DNA of 64,000 bases from Agarophyton chilense (Eukaryota; Rhodophyta; Florideophyceae; Gracilariales; Gracilariaceae), in NCBI GenBank assembly GCA_030374765.1, contig JARGXX010000100.1, positions 868,001 through 932,000 on the forward strand, given 5' to 3'. Below the pieces are notes generated by a model. The model did no database searches, was not told the DNA's origin, and worked only from the letters and a program-made list of their open reading frames with translations. The translations under genes and the position numbers were made by a program. This document shows, piece by piece, positions 41,346 through 52,830 of this stretch. Each line of letters opens with the position of its first letter. The stretch's first letter is position 1.

Positions 41346-41699
41346 ACGCGCCGCCCTTCCACATGCAGCTTAATCCCCACTGCTTGTTTAACAGTGCCGT
41401 TTGCAACATATATAGCATAGCTCAATTGAGAGCACTGCATTAAATTTCGGTCATGATAAATAATCAACAAAGATATTTGATGACTTGTTTCTTATGATGG
41501 TCACTCATTACGTCCAGTATGTAAGCCTCGAATGAACTTTGAAGTACAAGTGCCGTTCTAGTTTTAACGTTTCAAATGCTATGGGACCAGAACTCCGCTC
41601 TATACTTTTGAATTCCTATTTTCATTCAATGTAGTCGTGTTCTTTGATTGTGAGACCGCGCTCTTTCTAGTTGGGGTTTTTATTCTTTTCAGTTTGGTG

Positions 41700-41860
41700 G
41701 AGAAGAACAGTTGTATGGAAAATGATATGTCCAGTGTTGTAGACACACATAAAGGTTGTGCTTCCCGAGTTCAATTCGTCCAACTATCACCAGTGGTCAA
41801 AAAGTTTTCAACTTGTGCTGAAGAGCAACGCACCTCCGAATACCGTTTCTGATAGTGAAG
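41700..41860 (+). mobile_element. possible copia gag N-terminal fragment
   Basis: A short plus-strand run PEFNSSNYHQWSKSFQLVLKSN resembles the start of copia gag (F.G.NY..W...M...L). Nothing else of the element is seen around it, so it is a scrap. Broken and old. Confidence 0.35.
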
Positions 41861-44800
41861 AGCGCCCTCTTTACGCGAGGTTTTCTCGTTGTCGAGGTAC
41901 GAATTGTACAACTCTCCGTAGTAACTGCACAAGTACAGTCCGTGCTGTGACAGACCTGGCAACGGCCCTTCATTTTCTGTGAAATGGAAAATGAGCATCG
42001 GTAGGAGTCACTCATGTTGGTATATGCATGCGACAACAGAGAGACATTAAAACTATGCAATGCATGCATGTCACATCTCTTTGTGCCAACATTCACACAC
42101 GTGGAATCTTTTTGGGTGCCGATCATTCAGCATAAAATGCATGCGTTTATAAAACCATGACGAATAATTTAGTGTTGTTAATGTAGCTTTGCGTACGAAG
42201 CTCCTCTTAAGAGCTTTATAAGTGTATATAACAGATCTTAAATGCCGCGTCCAACGTTCGAGTCTCAACCCACAAAGCCTGAACCAAAAAAACAGCTACT
42301 TGCATTCAAGTATATCAGAATCTCATACTGTTTAAATGATAGCAGTGTTGCAATTCTAGAGACTTGACTGTTCTGTGCATTTTTTGCATTTATTTTTCTT
42401 CTTTTGCTTTCGTGTTTGCATGAGAACTGTCCAAATGCAAATCTCTTGAAACTGGTTGAAGTGTCTTAAGACGTACAAAAAAGACTCGTAGCGTGGACCA
42501 AACGTTTTTAGTCTGACGAAGGATCTTTCACAGATTATAAATCCTGTTTCGGTCGTATCGACTTGATGAATACCCAAAAAGCAGCCTCAGACGAGAAAAA
42601 AGCTTGTGAGCGAGGTTTACAGTGCCGAAAAAACGTTTCCAACAAAACCCTAGTTCAGTTACAGAGCAAAGACTTATTTTTTGTTAGTAGCTTTTTTAGA
42701 ACTTCTCTTTAAGATTCTAAGCGCCTTGATCTCAACTTGTAGACGTATACTAGGCTTAATAGCTCGCTTGCAGTTTCGTGTTTTCATTTACTTCTTCTAT
42801 ATATATTTTTGCTTTTGAAGGGGTTTTAGCTTGTGATTCTTTTTCATCGTTCATTTTTTAAACGCATTCGCTCTGTTTCAGCCTTTCACACTGTTTCTTT
42901 TTGTGGACTCGAAATCTAAGTCGGTTACTATTGGTGGCTAGTTATTCCTCTCAATTCATATTTTTTTTCTTGAAGGGGCGGGACTTCTTTAGTAAGAGGT
43001 GTTCACACCCGCGTTTTTTGCCACCAAAATTACGTCTTGGTTTTCAAAAGAAAAAAGACAACTGGAGAAATATTGAGATGTAGAACATTTGATAGTCGCC
43101 AAGTTGCTTCGTTGTGGGCCACAACTTTCTAATGCAGTCGTTTAATCTGTGGTTTATCATCTTGATTTTTCATTGACTACGAAGATCTCCAAAAGATTTC
43201 TAGTCGTTCTAAATACTAGTTCAACGTGTTTGGGTAACCATTACTCTTGTTTAATATCCATTTTTTCATTTTCTTTACAACGGTGTAATTACCGACTTTT
43301 ATGACGAATAAGAAGTATATCAGTTTTAATTACGTTTAACATAGCTTTATTGATTTTGGTTTGATTATGAACACGTTCATTGCAGTACTGGCTATTGTTT
43401 TGTATATTCAAATGAAACGGGCGCTGTACAAGACATGATTTGTTATCTTGAGAGTTAACATTTTTACTTATTTCGCTAACCGACAGGAAGATGTTGTGAA
43501 TGGAAAACTAGCTGAATTGCGTTGGTAGATGATATGGAATTGTTAAAATTTCAGTGAGGTAACCATTTTGCTTTTCATATTTTGGGATTAGAATAAAAGT
43601 ATGGATTGAACCTCAGAAGTAAACGGTTACTGACTTTTGGTATGACAGTGCTCGTTTTAGGTTTAGAAACATCTTCTTGCACGGCGGTCTACTAATGGAA
43701 AAGATTTTTTATACAATTGACACAATTGAGAAGAGCAATTCTGCTTCTGGAGTTGTAGCGTAAATTTGTTTTCAGAATTTTGCCGATAAAGTTTGATGTG
43801 TAAACACCCACGTGTGTGACGCGTGCAGTATCATATAAATTATGGCAAGCAATTCACATCGGTCTTTCGGTTGCACCCAGCTAATTCAGTAATAAAGCTA
43901 TTAATTACCGATAGCTCTGTAACAGAAAATTTAATTGAAAACTACAAACTCAGCACGCAACGCAAACGCTTTTTGCATGAAGGTGGGCTGATAGAGACAG
44001 GCTGCCTCGTAATAGAGCAGCAGCAGCACGAATTATCGCGCCGGCCTGCCTCCGATTGCCTTCAAAACCCCGACCTCTGGTCCGCTCCGGTGATCTCATT
44101 GGCAACCACAACATCCGTCAGCGCAGTCTTTGTCTTTTTCGCCAAATCGGTTATTTTTGGAAGGGCAGTCTTGCTTCATACACATCTCCAGAGCGATTGC
44201 TCGTAGTACAACAACGGTTCTTGTACCCAAAAAAGCCTGTTTTATAAACTAATACAGTAACTAGCCGTATTACCTTTCAAATGTATATATTCTTTATTGT
44301 TTTGTTTTACTCTTTCACGTAGGATAAACTCCATAAAGCTTTATCTTTTTTGAAAATCTGATACGAGGTCTTTAACTGCTTCGAGGTCAAAACACGAAAA
44401 CAATCCGGTCAAAATAACTAAAACCAGCACAAAATGTTTCAGTTTGACCTCATATCAGGCCAGTGCTCCCATAGAGACCAAAGGTCCAAGAAAATGGATA
44501 AAATATGAATCACAGCGTACTTTTGTACATAAATAAAGACATTTTAAAGTCTCTTTCCAATCGATTACACATTATGGATGATTTCGTAGCAATCCGTCGT
44601 TTTCCTCAAATCTTTGACTCCGTAGAGCTAACCGGAGACAAAACTGCATCAGATGTCGAAGTTATGGATTTTCATTTTCATTCTTTTTCGATTGTGATTT
44701 TTTTTACAATAGGTTTACCGAAATTAGGGTTCGGAAGAAAAACGAAAATGGAAAGCCCTAGGCTGATAGATCAACAGAAAATTGTTTTGAATTTTTTTTT

Positions 44801-46003
44801 TCTAACTCAAAACTTTGAGAATACTTGACGTTTGCTACAAGCGAGATGCTCTGCCAGTCCTTCAGTTTTAATAGAGCACATATCTAATTGGATGATTCAG
44901 AAAACAAAAAACATCGGATTGATGCAGATGACGAAAAAATAAAGTGACATCAAACTCGAATTACATCGAGCCAAATTTTACCCTTTGGTTTTAAAGTCTA
45001 TTCCGGTTCCGGACCATGTAGAGGCTCTGGTTACTATTGTCTGCTCTGAAGTTTTATTGTTAACTGGATTGAAGCAGACGCAAACAACTGCTTAAAATTT
45101 TTGCTAATACTTCAGTCAGAGTTCCCAACTAGTACGATTTTCCCTCTATTCCCGATAAAAACTAGTGTCTTTTCGATTCCAAGCTCATATGGAATGATCA
45201 AGAACAACTTTTGAGATGGCAGTTTGTCTTTTCCCCCAGCCCCGCAGTATATCCATTTGACAGGCATATTTGTGAAGAAACAACGCAAAGAAACCACTAA
45301 TTTTTTGTGTATGAATACAAATATATATGATGAATCCAAACTCTTTATTTCGTTTAAACTCTATCAACGTATCACGTTTATTTTTAAGCTTGAATAGAAT
45401 TCTTTGAATGGATGACACCAAGGTTCCAAATCTATGCTTGCTGGTAGGCATTTCTGGAAATCGAATCATTGTCAAATACTTCAACAACTTTCGTGTAGGT
45501 TCACGAGGAAGTGTAGGCAAGAAAAATGTACCAAACCCTTGCAACACCATGGTATAAAAAGAACAACACACGATTAGAATAACTAAATTCCAAAGGGCGC
45601 CAGCATCCTTTTCATTTTTCAGCTTCCGTGGAACTTAATGTGGCGAGCTAAGCGAGTCGTTCGTCAAGAGATGTCGGTAATCAATGCAATTCAGTTTACT
45701 GAGAGAGTGGCCGTTTTGTTGTGGCTCAAGGGCCACCGCAATGATTCCCAATCGGGGAAAGGCCCATCGTAGAACGATACCTACACTATTGCTACCTACA
45801 AAAGCGTTCTGGCTGACGAAATCCAAAGGCCGTCCTGGGTTCCGTCCAGCCAGACGACGTCTGAATGAGCTACATTCTCTGTGAGCATTAAGAAAACTCA
45901 AGCGGGAGTATCCAGACAAGCAAGCGACTGTACTTTGGCTGTACTGAAATCTGTCATTGCGTCTACTGGGGAACTTCAGATATTCAACTTTTCCGGTAGG
46001 AAA
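41861..46003. other. AT-rich, no supported gene
   Basis: ORFs of 60-128 codons in this 4-kb stretch show no recognised domain. The longest are minus 45,571-45,185 and plus 43,823-44,206 (both without clear family, the latter without ATG). A plus ATG ORF of 107 codons at 44,505 has a Phe-rich tract and looks like chance. A B-box-like word GTTCGAGTC near 42,260 has no matching A box. Confidence 0.4.
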
Positions 46004-46939
46004 TCATAGTCTTCTCTTGGAATGATGCAGGCGCCTGTGAACAACCACATCTTCATATCGCGGAAATCCAGCACTACAAATTGGACATCCAAAGATGTAA
46101 GGCTCTTCTGGACGGTGAGTGGCTTCATGTCGTCGAAGGAAATCTGTTTTGTTTGTAGTAAAGCTACACTTGGAACAATTGAGAAGAACATGCCGGCACA
46201 GCTTTCTGTGCTGTTGATATTTTTCGGTGGCAAACATCTTACAGCAGATATCGCACTTTTTTCTTTTCATGGTTTCTTTCACGACCGATCTACTTCCAGA
46301 TTGCAGACGTCCACCAGCGATACTTTCCACAGATCGGTGAGTAGAAAGGCTACTGCTCCTAACAGAGCCCTTGAAGCCTCCCACTTCTGAGTGCGACACA
46401 AAACCGAGATGAGAGTCAGTACCGACTTCCCGCCGATGCCCTCCTTTTGAAACTTTCGTAGAGTTTCGGTACTGGGCCGAGGTCAATTTTGAACGTTCCT
46501 TGGTATATGAAGCTGGATGTAGGGTCTGCGATATGGGCTCCGGAGATCTGTGACTCATCATTCGTGTTGGTGGGGCGGTACCTTCATTTTTGAATTGGCC
46601 AGAACTCACGGCGTGCTGTGTGGGAGGGCGTGGGAAAAGGCTGCGGTACGACCCGCGAGGTACTGCCCGTTTAGGAAAAGAATTTCCGGCTTTGAAAAGT
46701 TCCCGCTTCCCACGGAGCTTGGTATTCTTATGGTTGTCTAAAGATGTTTTTGTGGGACAGCCGAGTGGAGGAAGAGAAATTAGAGATGAGTTTCTGTGGG
46801 TATGAGGGATATGATGCCTTGAAATACCGCTGAGAACTTCACTCACTGACGGGAGCCGATCTTCACAAACACTTTGATGAGAGGAGCGCCATTCTCCAAA
46901 GCGGTTCTTCGGGCTGCGACTTTGGTTGTCTCCATTCAT
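46004..46939 (-). CDS. C2H2 zinc-finger protein with long disordered N-terminus
   Basis: An intact 311-residue frame starts with ATG. Residues 1-220 are disordered and rich in Ser, Arg, His and Pro. The C-terminal 85 residues hold three finger-like units. They are KKCDICCKMFATEKYQQHRKLCRH (irregular, with extra Cys), LNCSKCSFTTNKTDFLRRHEATH (the BED-free, REST-like CxxC-SFTT type) and FGCPICSAGFPRYEDVVVHRRLHH. It is unrelated in detail to the four-finger gene at 32 kb. A nuclear DNA- or RNA-binding role is likely. T-rich sequence CTCTCTTTTTATCTACACC lies just upstream of the ATG. Confidence 0.82.
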   Translation of the reverse strand: MNGDNQSRSPKNRFGEWRSSHQSVCEDRLPSVSEVLSGISRHHIPHTHRNSSLISLPPLGCPTKTSLDNHKNTKLRGKRELFKAGNSFPKRAVPRGSYRSLFPRPPTQHAVSSGQFKNEGTAPPTRMMSHRSPEPISQTLHPASYTKERSKLTSAQYRNSTKVSKGGHRREVGTDSHLGFVSHSEVGGFKGSVRSSSLSTHRSVESIAGGRLQSGSRSVVKETMKRKKCDICCKMFATEKYQQHRKLCRHVLLNCSKCSFTTNKTDFLRRHEATHRPEEPYIFGCPICSAGFPRYEDVVVHRRLHHSKRRL

Positions 46940-49640
46940 CGGGATGACTGGTGTAGATAAAAAGAGAGAGAATCAGTGAGGTTAGCTACTCGATAAGTAT
47001 TTAAGTTGTGGGAAATGCTCCTGTCATTTTACAAGGAAAAGTTTCGATCACTTTACTGCGAAGGATTTGAGTTCTCCAGACAGGTAAAGTTCAGAATGCA
47101 TAACTAGTTAAAAATAGGAGGGCGTGAGTTTGGAATGTTCTGTTACTGCCTAGTTTTTTACTGCACTACTCGTTTCAAAGATTTGCCAAGCTGTTCTGGG
47201 GTTGAACAAAGCAACAGATTCCAACAAAACCCTTCATAGATTTTGCTTGCCCCTCTCTTTGCACCTTCTGCTCCTGTGCCATAACCAGTGGAATTAATGG
47301 GGTGAGCGCGAGCTGCATATCGACGACAGTGTCAGTCCCTCCACGCCTCCCACGGCAATCATCAAGGAAACTTGCAAGCTGCCGCAGCTCTCCTACGCTG
47401 TCTCTACTTTTTTCGAAACACAGAACGTCCAGATCGAGTCTCTACTCGGACACTGTCCAAGATTTACTCTACGAGAGTACTTCAGGCGGGGGTTGGAATA
47501 CAAACCCTGTGTGGAAAGGTTGTTTTTTCTGAAGGAATTTTTTGGAAATATTGTTTTTCTGTTGAAGTGTGTGAGTACAAGGAGAATACTTGAAACAATT
47601 CATGGAATCCAGTCACGATGAAGCGGTAGAGAGTGCACAGTTGATCAAAAAACATTCTCGGCTGGGTATGCAAAGAAAAACAAGGAGGACAAAGACGAAT
47701 CTTTTGAATTCAAGACTATGGCAGTTGTACAGATGTCCGCTATGGTAGACTCACGGGCACCTCCGATGCGTTTCCCGAATGAACTTTCATATACGAATAA
47801 AAGCGTATTTCTCCTTTGCACCTTTCCGAAAAGCGAGGCAGGTATTCGCTGTCAACAAAGGGCTGATCGGAATTTGGACAAGTTGGTATCACATACATGA
47901 GCATTTAGGGTTGTGACGACGGCAAGTATTTGTGATAAACTTGTGGGCAAGAAAGGTTCATAGAAGCCACACGGGTGGACGAGCTAAGAAAAAGTCCAAC
48001 CGAGAGAGTGTCCAGCACAGTCTTCCATACCACAAGTGGAACGTTCCCGAAATGCTACACGCCCAAAGCAGCTGCATCCCTTCCCTGCCATATCTTTATG
48101 CTAGTCAACCCGTTGCCAAGATAATGAGCCCCGATCTCCCGTTCCCTGCGTTCCATCTTGTGTTCGCCACATTCCAATTCTTGTTCCTGGCCCCTCTTTA
48201 GCCGCGACCTTCATGTCCAGAGCCCTCATATCCAGTCTGCGCACAGATAGTGCTGCGCCTTTCCGGAAACTGTTGCTCACCAAAAGTTCAGCTGCCAAGC
48301 TACTCCTACACCCTTAGTGTTCCTGTTGATACCTTTGAGCGTTTCTTGTCAAGAAAAGTCGTATAACGTCCTCCGCCCCTGTATTATATAGCTTTAAAGC
48401 ATTGTGCTGAGCATTGTTATGTTTGTAGTCACATTTTTATGGACGGAGACAAAGTCTGCCTTTGATTTGTAGTAGCCTCCTTGATTTGCTAGCGAGCAAA
48501 CATTTCGAGCCTTTGTGCAGCGGATGGCAACTGGAGCGTTTATTCTTGTTGTTGATTGTACGGTACTGCTAAGGGTTGATGCACTTCGCGTCGAGCTACG
48601 GACGCTGCGGGGATGTGATACTGGTGCTCGTGGTTTGGCGAAGGCACAAAATCGGGCTCGCTCATTGCTCCTCTTTCGGTGAGTGGCCACTCCGGGTTTG
48701 AGTGACCTTTATGAGCACCCCCCCGCCAAATCAGCTCACTGTTGACTCGCCGGGTAAAAACCAGATATCAGTGTGTGTCGTTCTAACAGTCACAACAAAG
48801 ATATCAATACAGTAGCTAACGCGATAGTATATTCTTCTAGGGAATTGACACTCAGCTAGAGCCAACTGTGTTCCACTCACGAACGATTTACTACAGCACA
48901 TTTGCGCCTAACCTATAAATAAATCACACCAGAGCTTCCAATGCGGCAGCTGCAGTGAATCAGACGTATAACGGGAGAAGTTGAACGCAAGTATTGGTAC
49001 TGCGTGGGTAGTCTAATGTTTGACTATTAATTGAGTATGCTACAACGATGTCTACGATAAATATTTTGTAATTCTGTGGCCCCTATTATAGGTACCAACG
49101 GCAGAAATTAAAAACATTAGTTCTGTTCGCAGTCATAGTACTATAAAGACGAGTATTCCAGACCGAGCTGAGAATGATTGTTGTGTTTTTCTCCTCCCCA
49201 TCACCATCACCATCACTTTTACGAGTTATAAGGTTGCTTTTCATTTTGAGCCTGCTTCTCCTTCGTTTTCGTCGGCACAACCGCCACTAACGCCGTCTAC
49301 ACCCAAACACTCCGTACCTGTGGAATGAAAACAGGTTGAATGCAAACAAATGCATTTGCAGGAGCTTTTTACAGTAGCACGATCACACGTACAGTGTCAG
49401 TGCCGTTGCGCGACACAGTACAAACAAGACGGATGATAATCAATTCTCTCTAGAAGGGTCGTATAGGATAGTAGAGTGCAATTGCTGTAGCATTTCCTGG
49501 AACATGGTGCAGGAAAGAACTTTATGGTTTCTTTCAGTACTGTAGCGCATCATAGTTCTGTACATGGAGAACAGCAGGTATAGAGAAAAGACTGAAATAC
49601 CGCCGCGTAGTTAAGAATAAATATCAGAAGATACGTTTTC
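46940..49640. other. no supported gene
   Basis: Short ORFs on both strands match nothing known. A small CATCAC repeat lies near 49,200. LTR-like sequence of the copia gag fragment probably occupies the last 200-300 bases, but no second copy is available to define it. Confidence 0.4.
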
Positions 49641-50210
49641 TCACAGTTGTGGGCCCAGAGAGCTCCGATCTTTTCAAGTGACCGCCGTTTCTGGGATATG
49701 AAGACCGTTGCGTGGACTGATGGCAAGATAAATCAAGAAATGTACGCAAAAGCTCTGGCTAAGTGTAAATCGCTGCACAATAAGCTTTCTGCAAACACCT
49801 CCATCAAGATAAGAGATGATCTGATGATTATGCTACACTCACATATCTATAGTAGAGCCAGTGATATCTGCAAATCAATTCCGGAAGAAATCATCCAATC
49901 AAAGAACGGTACAGACGCAATCTTGAAGGCCCTGCATAACCGCGAATCACTTGCCGTAGTATCCGAAGTTTACCAGGACTTTCTGAAATTGTTGAACACT
50001 GAACGGAGTAGAAGCGAAAAGATGTGGTATTTCGAATCCCAATTACAGGCACAGGTTTTTCGTCTCAACCCCCATGGCCCAGAGGCCAAGCTGTCCGGAG
50101 CTTTGGTTGAATTTATTCTACTTGCCAACCTCGATATTGATAATCTTATTCAAGGTTCTACCGATCTAAGTAGTTCCCAGGGTTCACTGTTTGTTCAGGC
50201 TGCACTGTCG
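49640..50210 (+). mobile_element. Ty1/copia fossil: gag fragment
   Basis: The primer-binding word TGGGCCCAG at 49,650 is followed by gag sequence of the same family as the copia element at 35-40 kb (WTDGKINQEMYAKA corresponds to WTDGKGNQERFKSA there). The fragment ends abruptly at GC-rich DNA near 50,210. Broken in a few places; protease, integrase and RT are missing. Confidence 0.65.
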
Positions 50211-51005
50211 CGCCGCCGCGCCCCCGTCAGTGGCTACCGCGCCTGGGCATTTCGACGTCTCTCTCGACGTGCTTCAGCAGCTTTCTGTCGGGCCACCGCA
50301 CCTACCTGGTGCTCCGCCGCTCTGCCGTGTCGACTCGCTCCCCCCCCCCCCCCCGGTACGCCGAAGTGCCTCCGTGGTGTGTCGTAGATCTCATGCGAGA
50401 AAATCTTCAATCAATACTAATTCCTTCACTGCTGAGGTGGGTTCAGAAGCTTCCTCTTTTGAGGTTGAGGCGTAAGTTCCGCGATCTCCCCGGCAAGCTG
50501 CGGGGAGATTCGTTCACGTATGTTGAGAAGTTGCACCCGCTTGTTCAGGGCCTCTGCAACTGCGCGGCTTAGAGGTGTGGACACCATCCGGACACACACA
50601 CAAATAAATGTGGTATCCAAGGCAGCGTGGACTTTCTTCAGAGCTTGCGACTGTCATACTGAGGAACGATAGGGAAACGAATGGAGACTTAAACTAATCC
50701 ACTTGGAACGCATCACACCGAATAACTGCCTCTAATGGGGTGTGCTCTGCCAACCTTCGGAGACAGGGTGTCTCGTTCTTCAATTTCAGTTGAAAAGCCA
50801 TGACAAAAGCGCAGAGAACAAAAAGGAGATTAACGGATTGGTCATAGAGGAACGACACAGATGAAAAGGTTGGTTTTTTCGCCCAGTTTGTATTATCCGA
50901 ACGTCTCTAACCGATTTTTTCTGAAGAAGAAGCATCTCTCTACTAGTAGTGGACGGGCGAAAAGAGATGATAAAGAAAAAAACATTCCTATTACAGATCG
51001 CGGAT
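50211..51005. other. GC-rich insert with C15 run and hairpin; then AT-rich spacer
   Basis: The gag fragment passes into GC-rich DNA with a run of 15 C at 50,340-50,354. Further on, ATCTCCCCG (50,484-50,492) and CGGGGAGAT (50,501-50,509) form a perfect hairpin with an 8-base loop. No gene is visible in the rest. Confidence 0.5.
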
Positions 51006-52040
51006 CAACCGCTCGATGAGGACTAGGTTTGAAAAATTCGTCAAAGCAAAGAGCACAATCACGCGTTCCCTTGGTGTTTCAGGCTTAGCTCTCGTCCCCA
51101 CTTTCGTGGACGACGACAAAAAACAGCCAAACAACTGGGATGAATAAAGGCGTTTGTACACAACTACCAACACGCAAGCCGTCCAAAATATCCGTTATCG
51201 CTTGGACAAGATTGTATACAAGGACAACGAAGATTGGAACAAGCACTTGTTTAAGTTCCTGGAAATCATTGGGGAACTTGCCTCTTTCGACGAAGAACTA
51301 TCTGATAAAGAGAAAGTGTCCAAATTAATCAGAAGCCTTCCTAAAACTTTCGCGCCTATAACGATGGTGTCCAGCCTCACGGATGCTGGTTCCGACTCCA
51401 TTGTTAACAACGTTGAAGCCGAAGTGGCCCGTCGGAAAACCCCGAACAACCCGCAACAAGCGTCCTCTGCTACGCCTACACCATTGACACTGTCAATAGC
51501 CAACGCAGCCAGGAAAAGAGAACATCAGCGACGTGGTCGACGAATCAAATCATTTTCCAATCGGGGTCGCGGCGAAAAAAATTGATACTACTGCGGACGT
51601 CACGATCATTATGCCCTAGACTGTTAAAAACGAAAACGCAACGAATCGAAAAACGATCCAAATAAATCGTGCAACACGTCTGAGCAAACCCCAAATCGCA
51701 CCATCAACGGGTCTAATCGCTCGAAATATGGCACACAGAACTGCCAACGAGGATGTAATGCAATTACTGGTAAGTCAGCGTACTAGTCTTAACCTGAGGT
51801 GGCGTGTTAGAGCGAGTCGTAAGGTCCATATCCTTGACGGCGGCACTCCCAGAGTACTTAGTTCAATGGGCGGGCGTTACTGCGTATTCCTACAGGACGG
51901 AACTACGGAAACGATGGCTTGAAGGCCAATTGGTGGAATTAATGTACCAAAGGGAGAAGTTTATTATCCGAACGGTGCCTACCTGATTGTAAGGGAGAAG
52001 CGTCACTAGAGCCAAGTGAATAGTACTGGAGAGGCGCTGG
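51006..52040 (+). mobile_element. Ty1/copia fossil: gag to protease, second family
   Basis: The plus strand carries a UBN2-type gag (RYRLDKIVYKDNEDWNKHL, then DEELSDKEKVSKLIRSLPKT), a basic linker, a Cys/His knuckle region and a protease-region remnant. The gag is of a different family from the fragment at 49.6 kb. The last 270 bases match the minus strand at 30.27-30.56 kb. Integrase and RT are absent. Broken in several places; moderately old. Confidence 0.65.
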
Positions 52041-52830
52041 GATCTCCATGGCACTGTAATGCTATTCTATCGTACTAAATAAAATAAAACAAGTATCTAA
52101 ATATGTCCAGCTGAGGTCTTCTAATCCACGTGGCGTCCGTGAGATACTTCAGGCCCTGGCTGCTTACAAAAATCAACCGTAATTGTTGCTCCTTCACATA
52201 TCTCCCTCTTTAGAATTTGACGGTCACGGCGAAGCCCATATTGCCTCACACCATTCTGGGAGTCGGGCCGTAATTGGGCCTATAGTTGAAGCTCTATCTC
52301 ACCATTTGGGTCAGAACCTCGTGATCATCAACATCCTAGTGGAATGGACACGAGCAGTGTGGTGTCCGACATTTTGGCGTCCCATGGCCAATCTATGGAA
52401 CGTAAGTGCTTAGTTGCTCTCGTCACCATTGAGCGTAACGTGGTGTCGTATCTCTACCATCTTCGGGGATGTGAATACGTATGAGCTGACCCTTGGCGCC
52501 AGGTTGGAAATTAATTCGCGTAAGGTACTGTACGCGCACCGAGGGGGGTCATCGCTGCTTTTTGTAATCTCCGCTATTTTTTCGGTGACTCTACGCGCGT
52601 GGTCCGCCGTAAACCGCTGTGCGCTCTTCGTCCATTAGGGTTCACGGCGGTCATCCTGCCCGATTCTTTTCCATTTTCTCTTCTTGCCGTCGTTTTATTT
52701 CTCCATTGGTCGTGCGCAATGCTGAACTCGCCTCATAAGCCCATCGGATAAGCCACTCTTCCTCCGGCCTCTGTCGCTTCCGTCGGTTCCCCTATTCGTT
52801 TCCCGACAGACCAAACTGTTGGCAGCGGCG
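52041..52830. other. no supported gene
   Basis: Unrecognised sequence lies between the copia fragment and the long unknown coding region. It may belong to the 3' end and LTR of the gypsy element that lies further right on the minus strand, but no second LTR copy is in view. Confidence 0.35.

Noticed and set aside
42250-42275. B-box-like word GTTCGAGTC
   Set aside because: No A box at the right distance and no cloverleaf pairing.
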